Below are positions 24,088-31,979 of a DNA stretch of 42,678 nucleotides, in pieces; position 1 is the first letter of the stretch, and each line of letters begins with the position of its first letter. This DNA is from a virus, in IMG/VR virus record IMGVR_UViG_3300042478_000794, positions 1-42,678 of that record. The stretch is one strand, 5' to 3'. Below the pieces are notes generated by a model. The model saw nothing but the letters and a program-made list of their open reading frames with translations, had not been told where the DNA came from and did no database searches. Both the position numbers and the translations under genes were made by a program.

Positions 24088-26897
24088 CCGGTTACTCCGT
24101 AGTAAGAGGCGATGCTAAGCAACTCTGCATCAGAGAGACGACGCCGGAATGCAACGACGGCAAAACACTCAAAGTCATTGCCCTGACCGGCTGACTGATT
24201 GGTTCCAATACGGAACGGTGCTGAGTTTGCTAGTGATCCAGTCACCGTCGATGTGCTGCCGGTGTTCAAGTCTAATGTCCCATTCAGGATGCGTCCGACA
24301 TCTACTTGGGATGTGCTGCTCCGCCTCCTCGCAAACAACACATCCAGCACTCCCGCCCGTCGATTGTTCAACTGAAAGTAAGTAACTGACGTAGTGCCAT
24401 CGCTGAACTCCAACGCTCCGCCAAACCCAACCGGAACGCCAGCAGCACGCAACAGGTAGCCGCCAACTCCCGCTGGTCCGGTCTTGTCGATGAAGCGTTG
24501 CCCCGAATAAGGTGTAGCCCACACACGATTCACGACCAACAGCGTCCAATCGTCTGAGTTGTCGAAGTCCAGCAAGGCGTTATCAGCCACTTGCAAGAGG
24601 TCGTCGGTGCCGAACAACCAGACAGGTCTGGTGACGGCGACCGTCTTTCGGCCAGATGTAGAACGATTGATCGAAACAACAGGCTTTGGCGACGAGGCCG
24701 CATCTAGCCAGAAGGTCGCCCCACTAAGCAGAGCCGTCGATGTTGGAGTAACAGTTCCCTGGTAGTGGTCGTTGATTGTGGAGATTTCACCAGCGCTCAA
24801 GGCACGGCGGAATACAGCAACGGCGTAACACTCAAAGTCTTGCGACCCTCCACCACCGCCAGCACCGCCAACCCGCACAGGTAGAGAGTTGGCGAGCGAA
24901 CCTAGGCCGACTGTCGATTGCGTACCGGAAGAGGTGGTGCCCTTGTACACCCGAGACTGGTTGACGCCACGGTCAACTACTCCGCTCACTACAACGAACT
25001 CTCCAGCGGTGAATGCTGGAGCGCCCGCATATACCTGCGTGGTCCCGTCGCCAATGTCAAAGGCCACCTGCAACGCCGTGGCGTTGGGGACAAGGTTCCA
25101 ACCAACTTGACCAGCGCCAGAAACCTTCTTGTCGATCCATCGACCGAAGTTGGTCGGCGTTGCCCATTGACGCACCACCGCCAAGACAGTGAAAGATTGT
25201 GACGCACTGAAGTCAAGCAGATCGTTGTCAGGAACTTCCATATGGTCGTCAGTGCCGAACAGCCACACTGGACGCACCACGGCAACAGACTTGCGCCCAG
25301 AGGTGGGACGATTGATCGTGACGGTCGCAGCGTTGGAAGACGACTCAGTAAACGTCGTCTGTCCACCGCTGGTGATGCCTGTAGTGAAGTTGGCGTCGAA
25401 CGCCGTCGATCCATCCACTCTCACTTGCGAGCGGTACACCCTGCCCGACAAATTGTTGATACCAGACTGTGATCCGATAACCAAAGGTGTGACCGCGTTG
25501 AAGAGCGCCGTCGAAGGAACGCTTACCGTCGCGATCGTTGTCCCTAGTTGAGTCCAGCCTGTGTCCACCGCCAAATCGGCTGCTGCCGCACTCTCGGTCG
25601 TGGCTTTCTGGAAGAATTTGATCTCGGCAGGAGAAGATGTCCACGTAGCCCGTAACAGCGTGACTGCGCCCGCAACCATCGTGGGGGCAATGGTCGGGGA
25701 GGTTTGGATCGTAATGTTTACCCCATCGACGGACAGATACAGCGTCAGAGTGTTCGTAGTCCACATCAATAACCACGACCGGTTGTTGGCACTGACGGTG
25801 TAGTGCCCGACTAAAGCCTGTGTTCCAGAGATGCTGTCCAGCGCCACAGCAATCCGAGCGTCCAATGATGTGGAAGGTGTGTACGCAGCCAGATCGGGTG
25901 CTGTTGCGTCGTTGAAACTCAACCCCGGTAAGTACAGATAGTTCGTGCCGGTGTGTGTCAACAGTCGCGGATCGTTCGTAGTCGGCTGAGTGGGATTGCC
26001 ACCCAAAGAGGCATTCAGCACCGAGCCTCCGGTGCCGAGGTTCGACATAACCCGAACGGACTCAAGAGCAGTTGAGGCGGTTCCGGTGTACGGAACCGTT
26101 AGTGCATCACCACTGGTGATACCTGTGGTGAAGTCAACGTCGAACACGGTGGTACCGCCGACGCCGTTACGGACGATGGAGCGGTAGACCTTTCCGGCCA
26201 GCAGAGTAGCGGTGCCGTCATTGCTGCTACCAACTTGCAATGGTGCCGTGCCGTTGAACAGGGTGGTTGCTCCTACGGCTGCTGGCGTTCCTGCCGAAGT
26301 CCATGTGGTTGGCTCGTTCGGTTGGTCGGCGGCATAAAAGAATGCAGCAGTTCCGGTCGATGCCTGCCACGTGAGCCTGAACCAGTAGGCCACGCCATTG
26401 ACCAACGGCATTGTGTTGCTCTCAAAGTAGGGAAAGTTTGCCCCAGTGGTCGAATAGTAGAATCGAACATTGGCGAATGCAGACTCGTGGCGCACCATGT
26501 ACTGACGTTGGTTCGTCCCGTCGTTCCACTTGCCGACAACCGTCTGGGAAGTTCCTCCAGTCCATGCGTCGCTTGAAACTCGCCACACGATCTCCAGGTC
26601 GCCGGTCAACTTGATGGGCGCAGCGTCAGGCACTGACGCGTAGTTGCCGCTTACGCCTGGTAGGTACAGATAGTTCGTACCGGTGTGCGTCAGCAGCAGC
26701 GGATCGTTTGCGTCAACACCAATCGTTGAGCCGTATTGCCCATCAAGAGCGAACCCACCAGCACCAAGGTTCTCAGCGACATCGTTTTCTAGTCGTCGCT
26801 TGAAATCACTCTCTACAGTGCGAAGGCTCCAATCCTCCAAATTGCGTGCAAAAGGGTCTTGCGGTGTACTGCTGGAGAGCAGAAGCAGGAGGCTCAT
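24084..26897 (-). CDS. Large adhesin with four LamG/concanavalin-like domains
   Basis: A 937-aa protein with GGAG nine bases before ATG. Four beta-sandwich units are visible, in two related pairs. Units A (about 60-265) and B (about 305-515) share LLTHTGTNYLYLPG and a closing FTTGITSG. Units C (about 535-715) and D (about 740-937) share RPVWLFGTDD, a WATP turn, SLANS and a closing DFECxAVxxFRRxLS. Such LamG/concanavalin A-like folds bind sugars, so this is a likely receptor-binding or fibre protein. It begins MSLLLLLSSSTPQDP, which is hydrophobic but too short for a convincing signal peptide. It lies in a run of fibre genes. Confidence 0.75.
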   Translation of the reverse strand: MSLLLLLSSSTPQDPFARNLEDWSLRTVESDFKRRLENDVAENLGAGGFALDGQYGSTIGVDANDPLLLTHTGTNYLYLPGVSGNYASVPDAAPIKLTGDLEIVWRVSSDAWTGGTSQTVVGKWNDGTNQRQYMVRHESAFANVRFYYSTTGANFPYFESNTMPLVNGVAYWFRLTWQASTGTAAFFYAADQPNEPTTWTSAGTPAAVGATTLFNGTAPLQVGSSNDGTATLLAGKVYRSIVRNGVGGTTVFDVDFTTGITSGDALTVPYTGTASTALESVRVMSNLGTGGSVLNASLGGNPTQPTTNDPRLLTHTGTNYLYLPGLSFNDATAPDLAAYTPSTSLDARIAVALDSISGTQALVGHYTVSANNRSWLLMWTTNTLTLYLSVDGVNITIQTSPTIAPTMVAGAVTLLRATWTSSPAEIKFFQKATTESAAAADLAVDTGWTQLGTTIATVSVPSTALFNAVTPLVIGSQSGINNLSGRVYRSQVRVDGSTAFDANFTTGITSGGQTTFTESSSNAATVTINRPTSGRKSVAVVRPVWLFGTDDHMEVPDNDLLDFSASQSFTVLAVVRQWATPTNFGRWIDKKVSGAGQVGWNLVPNATALQVAFDIGDGTTQVYAGAPAFTAGEFVVVSGVVDRGVNQSRVYKGTTSSGTQSTVGLGSLANSLPVRVGGAGGGGGSQDFECYAVAVFRRALSAGEISTINDHYQGTVTPTSTALLSGATFWLDAASSPKPVVSINRSTSGRKTVAVTRPVWLFGTDDLLQVADNALLDFDNSDDWTLLVVNRVWATPYSGQRFIDKTGPAGVGGYLLRAAGVPVGFGGALEFSDGTTSVTYFQLNNRRAGVLDVLFARRRSSTSQVDVGRILNGTLDLNTGSTSTVTGSLANSAPFRIGTNQSAGQGNDFECFAVVAFRRRLSDAELLSIASYYGVTG

Positions 26898-26900
26898 AGA

Positions 26901-27188
26901 TCACTGCTCCAGTGCGTTCTTCAACTCCGTGAGGATAGCAACGATGTTATTGACGGTTGTTGCTGAGTCGATAGCGGCCAGAGCGCTGCTGGCGGCAGCG
27001 AGTTTGTCATCGGCAGTTGGCTGAACGGCCTGTTGTGGAGCGTCGCTCAACTCAATTGGGGTGCCATCATCAAGACGGACAGTGCAGCCCTCCGGTGGCT
27101 CCCAGTCGGGTGCGTCGTCGGCGTCCCACATGACGACGTTCTGCGGCACGCCATCGGCAGCGAGGACGACCCAGCGTTGAACGGCCAT
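26901..27188 (-). CDS. Small fibre-associated protein
   Basis: A 95-aa protein; ATG 27188 overlaps the stop of the glycine-rich fibre gene (TGATG). It begins MAVQRWVVLAADGVPQNVVMWDADD, then WEPPEGCTVRL, and ends in a helix (TADDKLAAASSALAAIDS). The NVVxWD...WxPPxG pattern is common in small proteins next to phage fibres and may be a fibre accessory or assembly factor. Evidence is motif and position. Confidence 0.6.
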   Translation of the reverse strand: MAVQRWVVLAADGVPQNVVMWDADDAPDWEPPEGCTVRLDDGTPIELSDAPQQAVQPTADDKLAAASSALAAIDSATTVNNIVAILTELKNALEQ

Positions 27189-28162
27189 CAGAAACACACC
27201 ACCATGACGAAACCTCCGCCTCCTGCGCCACCTGCGCCACTGTTCGCACCGTTGGTCGATGCGCCACCCCCGCCACCGCTGGAGCCGTAGCCACCGGCAC
27301 CGCCTGCACCACCTGCGACAGTTCCGGCTGCGTTGCCCGCACCACCGCCGCCACCCGACGAGCCGCCGAAAGCGCCTGGCTGAATCGTTGAGTTCACGCC
27401 TGCACCACCAGCACCGCCATCAGCAGTACCTGCGGCTGGGTTGGCCTGAACCGTGCACGTAGAGCCGCCCAAGCCACCAGCCGATGAAACGTTCGCTGCG
27501 GTCAAACCGCCACCAGCGCCACCAGTGGATGTCGCAAACCGGTTCTGTGCAGCACCGCCAGCGCCGCCGGTTGCTGACGGCGAAACCACCCCAAGCGGGG
27601 TAAACACGTTCCCAGAGCCACCGAACCCCGTCCCGGCTGAGCCGTTGTTCAGTCCACCACCGCCACCACCGCTGATGTTTGTCGCCAAGAGTGATCCGAA
27701 CGTCGACGATCCACCATTGCCGCCATTGTTGCCGTTCGTATCGTCAGTCGTGACCGCCAACCCACCAGCACCACCAGCACCGATTGTGACCGACACCGTG
27801 CCGGGCAGGTCAGCCATGCGAAACGTCGCTACCGATACGCCGCCACTGCCGCCAGACTGGCCACCACAACGCACCGTGCCCGCTGCACCGCGACGGCCAG
27901 AACCACCACCGCCAGCGCCGCTCACCACCGTGACCTGCGCCCACCTCAACGCTGCACCGGTCGGCTTCGTCCAGGTGCCATTCGCCGTGAACGACTGAAT
28001 GTCAGGCGTCGGGTTGACGGCTACGGCCAGGTCGGCCAGTGTCGTCTGCTTGTTGGTGCCGCTGGCAGCCAGCGTCGGATCGGAGACATCAAGAACTTCG
28101 ATCTTGTCGGTCCCGGCCAGATTGGCCCCGGTGAGGGTTGTCAGATCACTGATTCTGGGCAT
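27188..28162 (-). CDS. Glycine-rich tail fibre/adhesin
   Basis: A 324-aa protein; a perfect GGAGGT lies five bases before ATG. The N-terminus (MPRISDLTTLTGANLAGTDKIEVLDVSD) is a common virion-attachment start for phage fibres. From about residue 55 a GTWTKPTGAALRWAQVTVVSGAGGGG module begins. About 220 Gly/Ser/Ala-rich residues follow, with repeated GGAGG and GGGGG blocks and spaced strands. Similar glycine-rich ends form polyglycine-II bundles in fibre adhesins. It probably makes a receptor-binding tip and is expected to be variable. Confidence 0.75.
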   Translation of the reverse strand: MPRISDLTTLTGANLAGTDKIEVLDVSDPTLAASGTNKQTTLADLAVAVNPTPDIQSFTANGTWTKPTGAALRWAQVTVVSGAGGGGSGRRGAAGTVRCGGQSGGSGGVSVATFRMADLPGTVSVTIGAGGAGGLAVTTDDTNGNNGGNGGSSTFGSLLATNISGGGGGGLNNGSAGTGFGGSGNVFTPLGVVSPSATGGAGGAAQNRFATSTGGAGGGLTAANVSSAGGLGGSTCTVQANPAAGTADGGAGGAGVNSTIQPGAFGGSSGGGGGAGNAAGTVAGGAGGAGGYGSSGGGGGASTNGANSGAGGAGGGGFVMVVCF

Positions 28163-28173
28163 GACCTACCTCC

Positions 28174-28335
28174 TCACAGGCTCTCTAGTTCGGCAATCAG
28201 TTGTTCTGTTTCTGCAATCTCGGCATCGGCACGGGAGATGGCATCAGCATCCCCAAGCCGCTCTGCTTCAGCACGAAGCATCGTCTGACGAGCGACCCAA
28301 GTGCGAGCCTGCCGAAGAATGTCGTCATGGTTCAT
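28174..28335 (-). CDS. Small coiled-coil protein
   Basis: A 53-aa gene in the gap between two fibre genes. Its ATG lies one base after the preceding stop. The peptide (MNHDDILRQARTWVARQTML, then AEAERLGDADAIS, then AEIAETEQLIAELESL) is strongly helical and acidic. It may be a hinge or chaperone for fibre assembly. The ribosome site is weak, so initiation probably depends on coupling. Confidence 0.6.
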   Translation of the reverse strand: MNHDDILRQARTWVARQTMLRAEAERLGDADAISRADAEIAETEQLIAELESL

Positions 28336-28336
28336 C

Positions 28337-29776
28337 TCAGATCACCATGCAGCGAAGCATCACTGTAGATGTGTTCAGCACCATGTAGACGTAGTCGATC
28401 TCGGTGGCACCGTCGGTGTAGTGCACATCGAACGCCGTGTCGCCGAGCACCGCAGCACCCTGGGTGTAGGTCATCGTCGTCCACCCGTTCTGCTCGCTGG
28501 TGACGAAGTTGTGCTGGAACCAGCGACCGGTGGCTTCTTTCTGAATGTAGAGAGAATCGTCCCTGTAGACGTACTTGGAGCCGGTCGTGAAGGTCTCCGT
28601 CGCCGGAGCGTACGTCAGAGCGTTGTTCCAGGTGTTCGCAGCAATGTCATAGCGGTCAACCACCGCCGAAGCGGCACCACGGAAGGAGTAGATGTACCGA
28701 CCGTTCAGGATGGCCGACTCGTTATTCCAAGCGGCGTCGGGCGCTTCCCAGACCCAGTGCCCCGACAAGCCAGCACCGGGGGCAGCGCCTCGGGCAACAC
28801 CTGGCGTGATCGTCGTCCAGGTGCCCGCCGTGATGCTGTAGCGGAACAGCGTGACAGCGTTGCTGCCCATGTAGTAGATGAAGTCATCATTGCCTTCGAT
28901 GCTGTAGACGCTCGTCGCATCTGGCGTCGTCGTCCACGTCGCCACGGTCACAGAGGTGGCGTCATTGGCCGTGATGGTGCGGATCTGACCGGCTCCAGTG
29001 CCAGACACGATGCGGATCTGGGAGTTGATCCACTGGCTGGGGGTCCACGTCTTTGCCGAGTTCACCAGCGTCGTAGCCGTGGCGCTCGTCGCCGTACCAG
29101 TAGCGAACGACTTGTAACCGGAGCCTTGCCATGACGGGGTGCAGATCAACTTGCTGTCGGTGCCGATCACTGCGGCCGGGGCGATGCCGTCCGTCGCACC
29201 GGTCTCGGCCGAGGCCCAGGTGTTGGTGGCGAAATCGTAAAACTTGAACAGGTTCGCCGTAGTGGTGCCCGACGCCGTTACGGCGTTGAGCACGTACCAG
29301 CGGGGCGTAAGCAGTCGGAACGTGGTCGACGCAGTGAACGCCGACGCCTGGGTCGGCACCGTGACGACGCCGTTCGCGCCGACTGTGTTGCTGCTGATCG
29401 CCAGTGTCGCGCCAGCGTTCGGTCCGCCAGTGATGTGGATGGAGTACCCACGCAGGTCACGTGCCAGGGTGAGGTTCGTGTTGATCGTTGAGGTTGTTCC
29501 GCCCGTGGCGGTACCGGATGGGCCAATCGCCGTAGCAGTGCCGCACGCACCAGCGCCAAACGTGCCCGCCAGCGCTCCCGAGGGAATCTGCGTCCAGCCA
29601 TCTTCAAGAGGGTTGTAGAGGTACTGCGCCGTTGCACTCGCCACATACAACTGCTGCTGTCGGTGGTGGCGAGACGACGCAATGAATGCACCCGCCGAGG
29701 TTGCGAGGGGTGCGGGCGTGCAGAACTCCCACCGCTTTAAATCGAGAATCTTGCGGTTGCCGTTGGTAGTAGGCAT
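28337..29776 (-). CDS. Kelch/beta-propeller-like virion protein
   Basis: A 479-aa protein whose ATG overlaps the preceding stop (TGATG). It contains several blade-like units: QLYVASATAQYLYNPLEDGWTQI, TANLFKFYDFATNTWASAE, NAVTLFRYSITAGTWTTI and SAVVDRYDIAANTWNNAL. The repeated Y-D-x-x-x-N-T-W pattern is the kelch signature. Between them are inserted strands (GTGAGQIRTITANDATSV) common in phage fibres. It would be a surface protein, perhaps carbohydrate-binding. Gene order within the fibre block supports a virion role. Confidence 0.7.
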   Translation of the reverse strand: MPTTNGNRKILDLKRWEFCTPAPLATSAGAFIASSRHHRQQQLYVASATAQYLYNPLEDGWTQIPSGALAGTFGAGACGTATAIGPSGTATGGTTSTINTNLTLARDLRGYSIHITGGPNAGATLAISSNTVGANGVVTVPTQASAFTASTTFRLLTPRWYVLNAVTASGTTTANLFKFYDFATNTWASAETGATDGIAPAAVIGTDSKLICTPSWQGSGYKSFATGTATSATATTLVNSAKTWTPSQWINSQIRIVSGTGAGQIRTITANDATSVTVATWTTTPDATSVYSIEGNDDFIYYMGSNAVTLFRYSITAGTWTTITPGVARGAAPGAGLSGHWVWEAPDAAWNNESAILNGRYIYSFRGAASAVVDRYDIAANTWNNALTYAPATETFTTGSKYVYRDDSLYIQKEATGRWFQHNFVTSEQNGWTTMTYTQGAAVLGDTAFDVHYTDGATEIDYVYMVLNTSTVMLRCMVI

Positions 29777-30216
29777 CAGGTCACGCTCACGTTTCTGCGG
29801 AGGGAGTCGGCACCGAGGCGCATCAGGGCGGGGATCTGCTCAAAGGCCGGGTTGCCACCGACCTGCGTCTGGTTCGTCATCGTGCTGACCGTCGTCACCG
29901 TGCCGACCGTCGTGATCGTCGCCAACGTCAGAGAGCCAGTGATGGCATCCACCACGACACGGAGACGGCCAGCCACATCAGGCATCGACTGACCAATGGA
30001 ACGGCTGAGTGACTGCACTGCCATTCGCATGGCTTCCAGCGCCTCCACGACTTCGCCCTGCGTGAGCGTGACCGGGTACGGGTTGTTGAGCGACACGTCG
30101 CCGTCGTTGACTCCATCACTGCCGTGGATCAACTTGATGCGCTGGTAATTCACGCCACCAATGTCATCGGTAGCGATCACATCACCAGTTGCCGGGAGAG
30201 TGCTGTTGTCAGACAT
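29776..30216 (-). CDS. Conserved phage structural protein
   Basis: A 146-aa protein; its ATG overlaps the previous stop. It contains TGDVIATDDIGGVNYQRIKLIHGSDGVNDGDVS, which I recognise as a recurrent N-terminal module of phage tail/fibre proteins. Later come ITTVGTVTTVSTMTNQTQVGG and a helical end. It is probably a minor virion component associated with fibres. No enzymatic residues are seen. Confidence 0.6.
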   Translation of the reverse strand: MSDNSTLPATGDVIATDDIGGVNYQRIKLIHGSDGVNDGDVSLNNPYPVTLTQGEVVEALEAMRMAVQSLSRSIGQSMPDVAGRLRVVVDAITGSLTLATITTVGTVTTVSTMTNQTQVGGNPAFEQIPALMRLGADSLRRNVSVT

Positions 30217-30653
30217 CAGTCCTCAGTAACAATCGTGCCAGAAAGGATGCGAGGGGTTACACCCGAGGTTACTGAAATGGACGGTGAGAGAGCGCCCTTG
30301 TAGAGCACCTTGCCCGTACCAGTCGAAGCAGTACCGATAGCGAAGTGGGTGATCGTGTTGGTGCCAGCGGTACAGGCACCGAAGTCCGTATTCGCAACGA
30401 GAGTGACTGCGTTTGCGGACACGGTGAACCCGCCTGTAGTGCGAGCAACGGCTACACGGGCGTACCCCGTGTACGTCGCCTCACTGGTGGTCTGATCGCC
30501 TGCTTCACCGGGGTCGGCGGTGTGCAGTGACAGAAACAAAGACCCCACTGTTGTTGACCCGCGCAGACCGGTTGCATCGCCAATGTTGGCCGCATTGGTG
30601 TTGTTGAACACTAAGAGCAGTAGGTCGTTTTCCCAGGTATTGCCTTTGGACAT
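30216..30653 (-). CDS. Conserved phage structural protein
   Basis: A 145-aa protein, AGGAG six bases before ATG. It shows SLFLSLHTADPGEAGDQTTSEATYTGYARVAVART and FAIGTASTGTGKVLYKGALSPSISV. This combination is widespread in phage tail regions as a small beta-rich protein. The function is unknown, but virion association is likely. It precedes the previous entry in the same transcript. Confidence 0.65.
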   Translation of the reverse strand: MSKGNTWENDLLLLVFNNTNAANIGDATGLRGSTTVGSLFLSLHTADPGEAGDQTTSEATYTGYARVAVARTTGGFTVSANAVTLVANTDFGACTAGTNTITHFAIGTASTGTGKVLYKGALSPSISVTSGVTPRILSGTIVTED

Positions 30654-30670
30654 TTGAGTCTCCTAACAGA

Positions 30671-31414
30671 TTAAGGGCGAACAGAAACGCTTGGGTCAAT
30701 AGTAACATAGCCACGAACGAGCCTTGTCCACTGGTTGACCGCACCTTGGACGAAAAGGTCATATTCATACGACCCTGCTGTTACTGAGTTGAGGTCGGAG
30801 ATATGAAGTTCCAAACTGTCGCCGTTGACCCAGGTGAGGTAGCCTCGTTGTGAGCCTGGTAAGGCGGCAATAGCAACCTCGTTTGGAGGCGTGGCGAACC
30901 AACGAATGTCGATAACCGTCGCCCCAGTAGCGTCCTTTGCCTGCAAATAGGCGTCGGTAACGGTAAGGGTGTCCCCATCGCCGTCTTGCCAGACAAACGA
31001 GGTGTAGTAGTCCTCACCCTTTGCAAACTTGATGGGAAGATTCATAATCGCTCCAAGTGTGGGGTCGGACACGAGGTCTAGGTCTGACACGGAAATAGTG
31101 CCAGCCACCACCGGAGTAGTAGTAGTGGCAAACCCACCGTTTGCTGCGGCGGAACGTCGGCTGATGACCGCTACCACATCAAACGCTAGATCCCCTAACG
31201 GTAACGCCGCCGTTTCCTGATCCGTGAGGTAAAGCATCAGACCGCCCTCACTGGTGATGTTCACGTTTAGAGGTACCGTCATGTTTGTACCGGTACGGAC
31301 TGCGCCCCACGCCTCAGTAGGATAGATACGGCGACGAGTAGTCCTGTCCTTAACAAGGACAAGACGCTCCCAGGAAAGCCCTCTAGTTAGTTTGTACTTA
31401 GCCTGAGAGATCAT
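30671..31414 (-). CDS. Virion structural protein, first gene of fibre operon
   Basis: A 247-aa protein. I choose ATG 31414 rather than the upstream TTG at 31441, because a -10 hexamer ends seven bases before it and there is no Shine-Dalgarno site. The protein begins MISQAKYKLTRGLSWERLVLV. It is beta-rich with GAVRTGTNMTVPLNVNI and later SYEYDLFVQGAVNQWTRLVRGYVTI, a fold common in phage baseplate/fibre proteins. It heads the fibre gene block after the lysis cassette. Confidence 0.6.
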   Translation of the reverse strand: MISQAKYKLTRGLSWERLVLVKDRTTRRRIYPTEAWGAVRTGTNMTVPLNVNITSEGGLMLYLTDQETAALPLGDLAFDVVAVISRRSAAANGGFATTTTPVVAGTISVSDLDLVSDPTLGAIMNLPIKFAKGEDYYTSFVWQDGDGDTLTVTDAYLQAKDATGATVIDIRWFATPPNEVAIAALPGSQRGYLTWVNGDSLELHISDLNSVTAGSYEYDLFVQGAVNQWTRLVRGYVTIDPSVSVRP

Positions 31415-31421
31415 TAGTCGT

Positions 31422-31427
31422 ACTATA
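31422..31427 (-). promoter_or_regulatory. Candidate leaderless promoter (-10 TATAGT)
   Basis: TATAGT (5/6 to TATAAT) ends seven bases before ATG 31414 on the minus strand, so transcription would begin at or next to the start codon. The gap has no Shine-Dalgarno site. A -35 is not obvious, as is common for actinobacterial promoters. Confidence 0.55.
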
Positions 31428-31480
31428 CCGTATGTATGCAAGGAACGACAGTGGCGTAGTGCAACAATCTGGTTTGACCC

Positions 31481-31494
31481 ACAACTGTAGTTGT
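31481..31494 (-). promoter_or_regulatory. Palindrome between holin and fibre genes
   Basis: ACAACT-GT-AGTTGT is a near-perfect 14-bp dyad in the gap after the holin gene, upstream of the leaderless promoter. It could be an operator. The outer AGGAAC / GTTCCT pair (31441-31446 and 31492-31497) could form a longer stem and serve as a terminator. Confidence 0.35.
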
Positions 31495-31516
31495 TCCTAG
31501 TACGCCCTACTTCCGA

Positions 31517-31705
31517 TCAACGGTCAGTACGAGTGGGTGTGTGTACAGACGCCAGACCAAAGCCAAACAGGGCTGCTACCTGCACGATCTTAGCCACTAC
31601 GTCACCGCTGAAGAAGCCGAAGATAGCGTTAAGACCCATTACCAGAGTCAGTGCTCGGTAGATGTACCCACGTACCTTTACTGGAATCCAGTCTTGCTCG
31701 TTCAT
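31517..31705 (-). CDS. Holin
   Basis: A 62-aa protein with AAGGA five bases before ATG 31705. The longer frame starting at 31747 lacks a ribosome site. Two hydrophobic stretches (YIYRALTLVMGLNAIFGFF and VVAKIVQVAALFGFGLASV) flank a short turn. The C-terminus is short and charged (HTPTRTDR). Size and topology fit small actinophage holins. It follows the endolysin gene and a membrane/coiled-coil gene. The exact family is not clear. Confidence 0.75.
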   Translation of the reverse strand: MNEQDWIPVKVRGYIYRALTLVMGLNAIFGFFSGDVVAKIVQVAALFGFGLASVHTPTRTDR

Positions 31706-31706
31706 G

Positions 31707-31970
31707 TCAGTCCTTTTTGTTTGTAAAGTGCCACACGATGTGGTCATGGTGTTTGTCAGCGAGTTCGCTGACGGTTGCTTCTACTTTGTCGACCTTAGTA
31801 TCGACCTTGCTAAGAGCGTTAAGCGCCTCAAGGTGCCTTCGTTCCGCTTCTTTTTGACCCTCGTTGTGCTGACGAGTATTGTCGTCGTCAAGACGCTTCA
31901 GTGCCCACATAAGAGGCCCACCAATAAGCGCTACGACAATAGGCACGAATACAAGAGACCAAGCCGACAC
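31707..31970 (-). CDS. Lysis-cassette membrane protein (spanin-like or second holin)
   Basis: An 87-aa protein starting at GTG 31970 with GAGGAG five bases upstream. One N-terminal transmembrane helix (LVFVPIVVALIGGPLMWAL) is followed by a charged helix with heptads (RQHNEGQKEAERRHLEALNALSKVDTKVDKVEATV). The topology is like an inner-membrane spanin or the DUF2746-type proteins of actinophages. No outer-membrane partner or lipobox is seen nearby, so a Gram-negative Rz/Rz1 pair is not supported. It may modulate the holin. Confidence 0.6.
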   Translation of the reverse strand: MSAWSLVFVPIVVALIGGPLMWALKRLDDDNTRQHNEGQKEAERRHLEALNALSKVDTKVDKVEATVSELADKHHDHIVWHFTNKKD

Positions 31971-31979
31971 TGGTACTCC

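Noticed and set aside
23300-24118. Long plus-strand ORF (272 codons)
   Set aside because: It is the antisense of the alanine-repeat gene. The GC-rich periodic repeat keeps the reverse frame open; no ribosome site, and orientation opposes every neighbour.
27453-27998. Plus-strand proline-rich ORF
   Set aside because: Antisense of the glycine-rich fibre gene (GGN codons read as CCN on the other strand).
28301-29134. Plus-strand Arg/Val-rich ORF (277 codons)
   Set aside because: Composition is that of a shadow of the kelch-like gene; no ribosome site or domain.
31707-31970. True Rz/Rz1 spanin pair
   Set aside because: Only the membrane/coiled-coil half is present; no lipobox protein in any frame nearby, so a Gram-negative spanin pair is unsupported.
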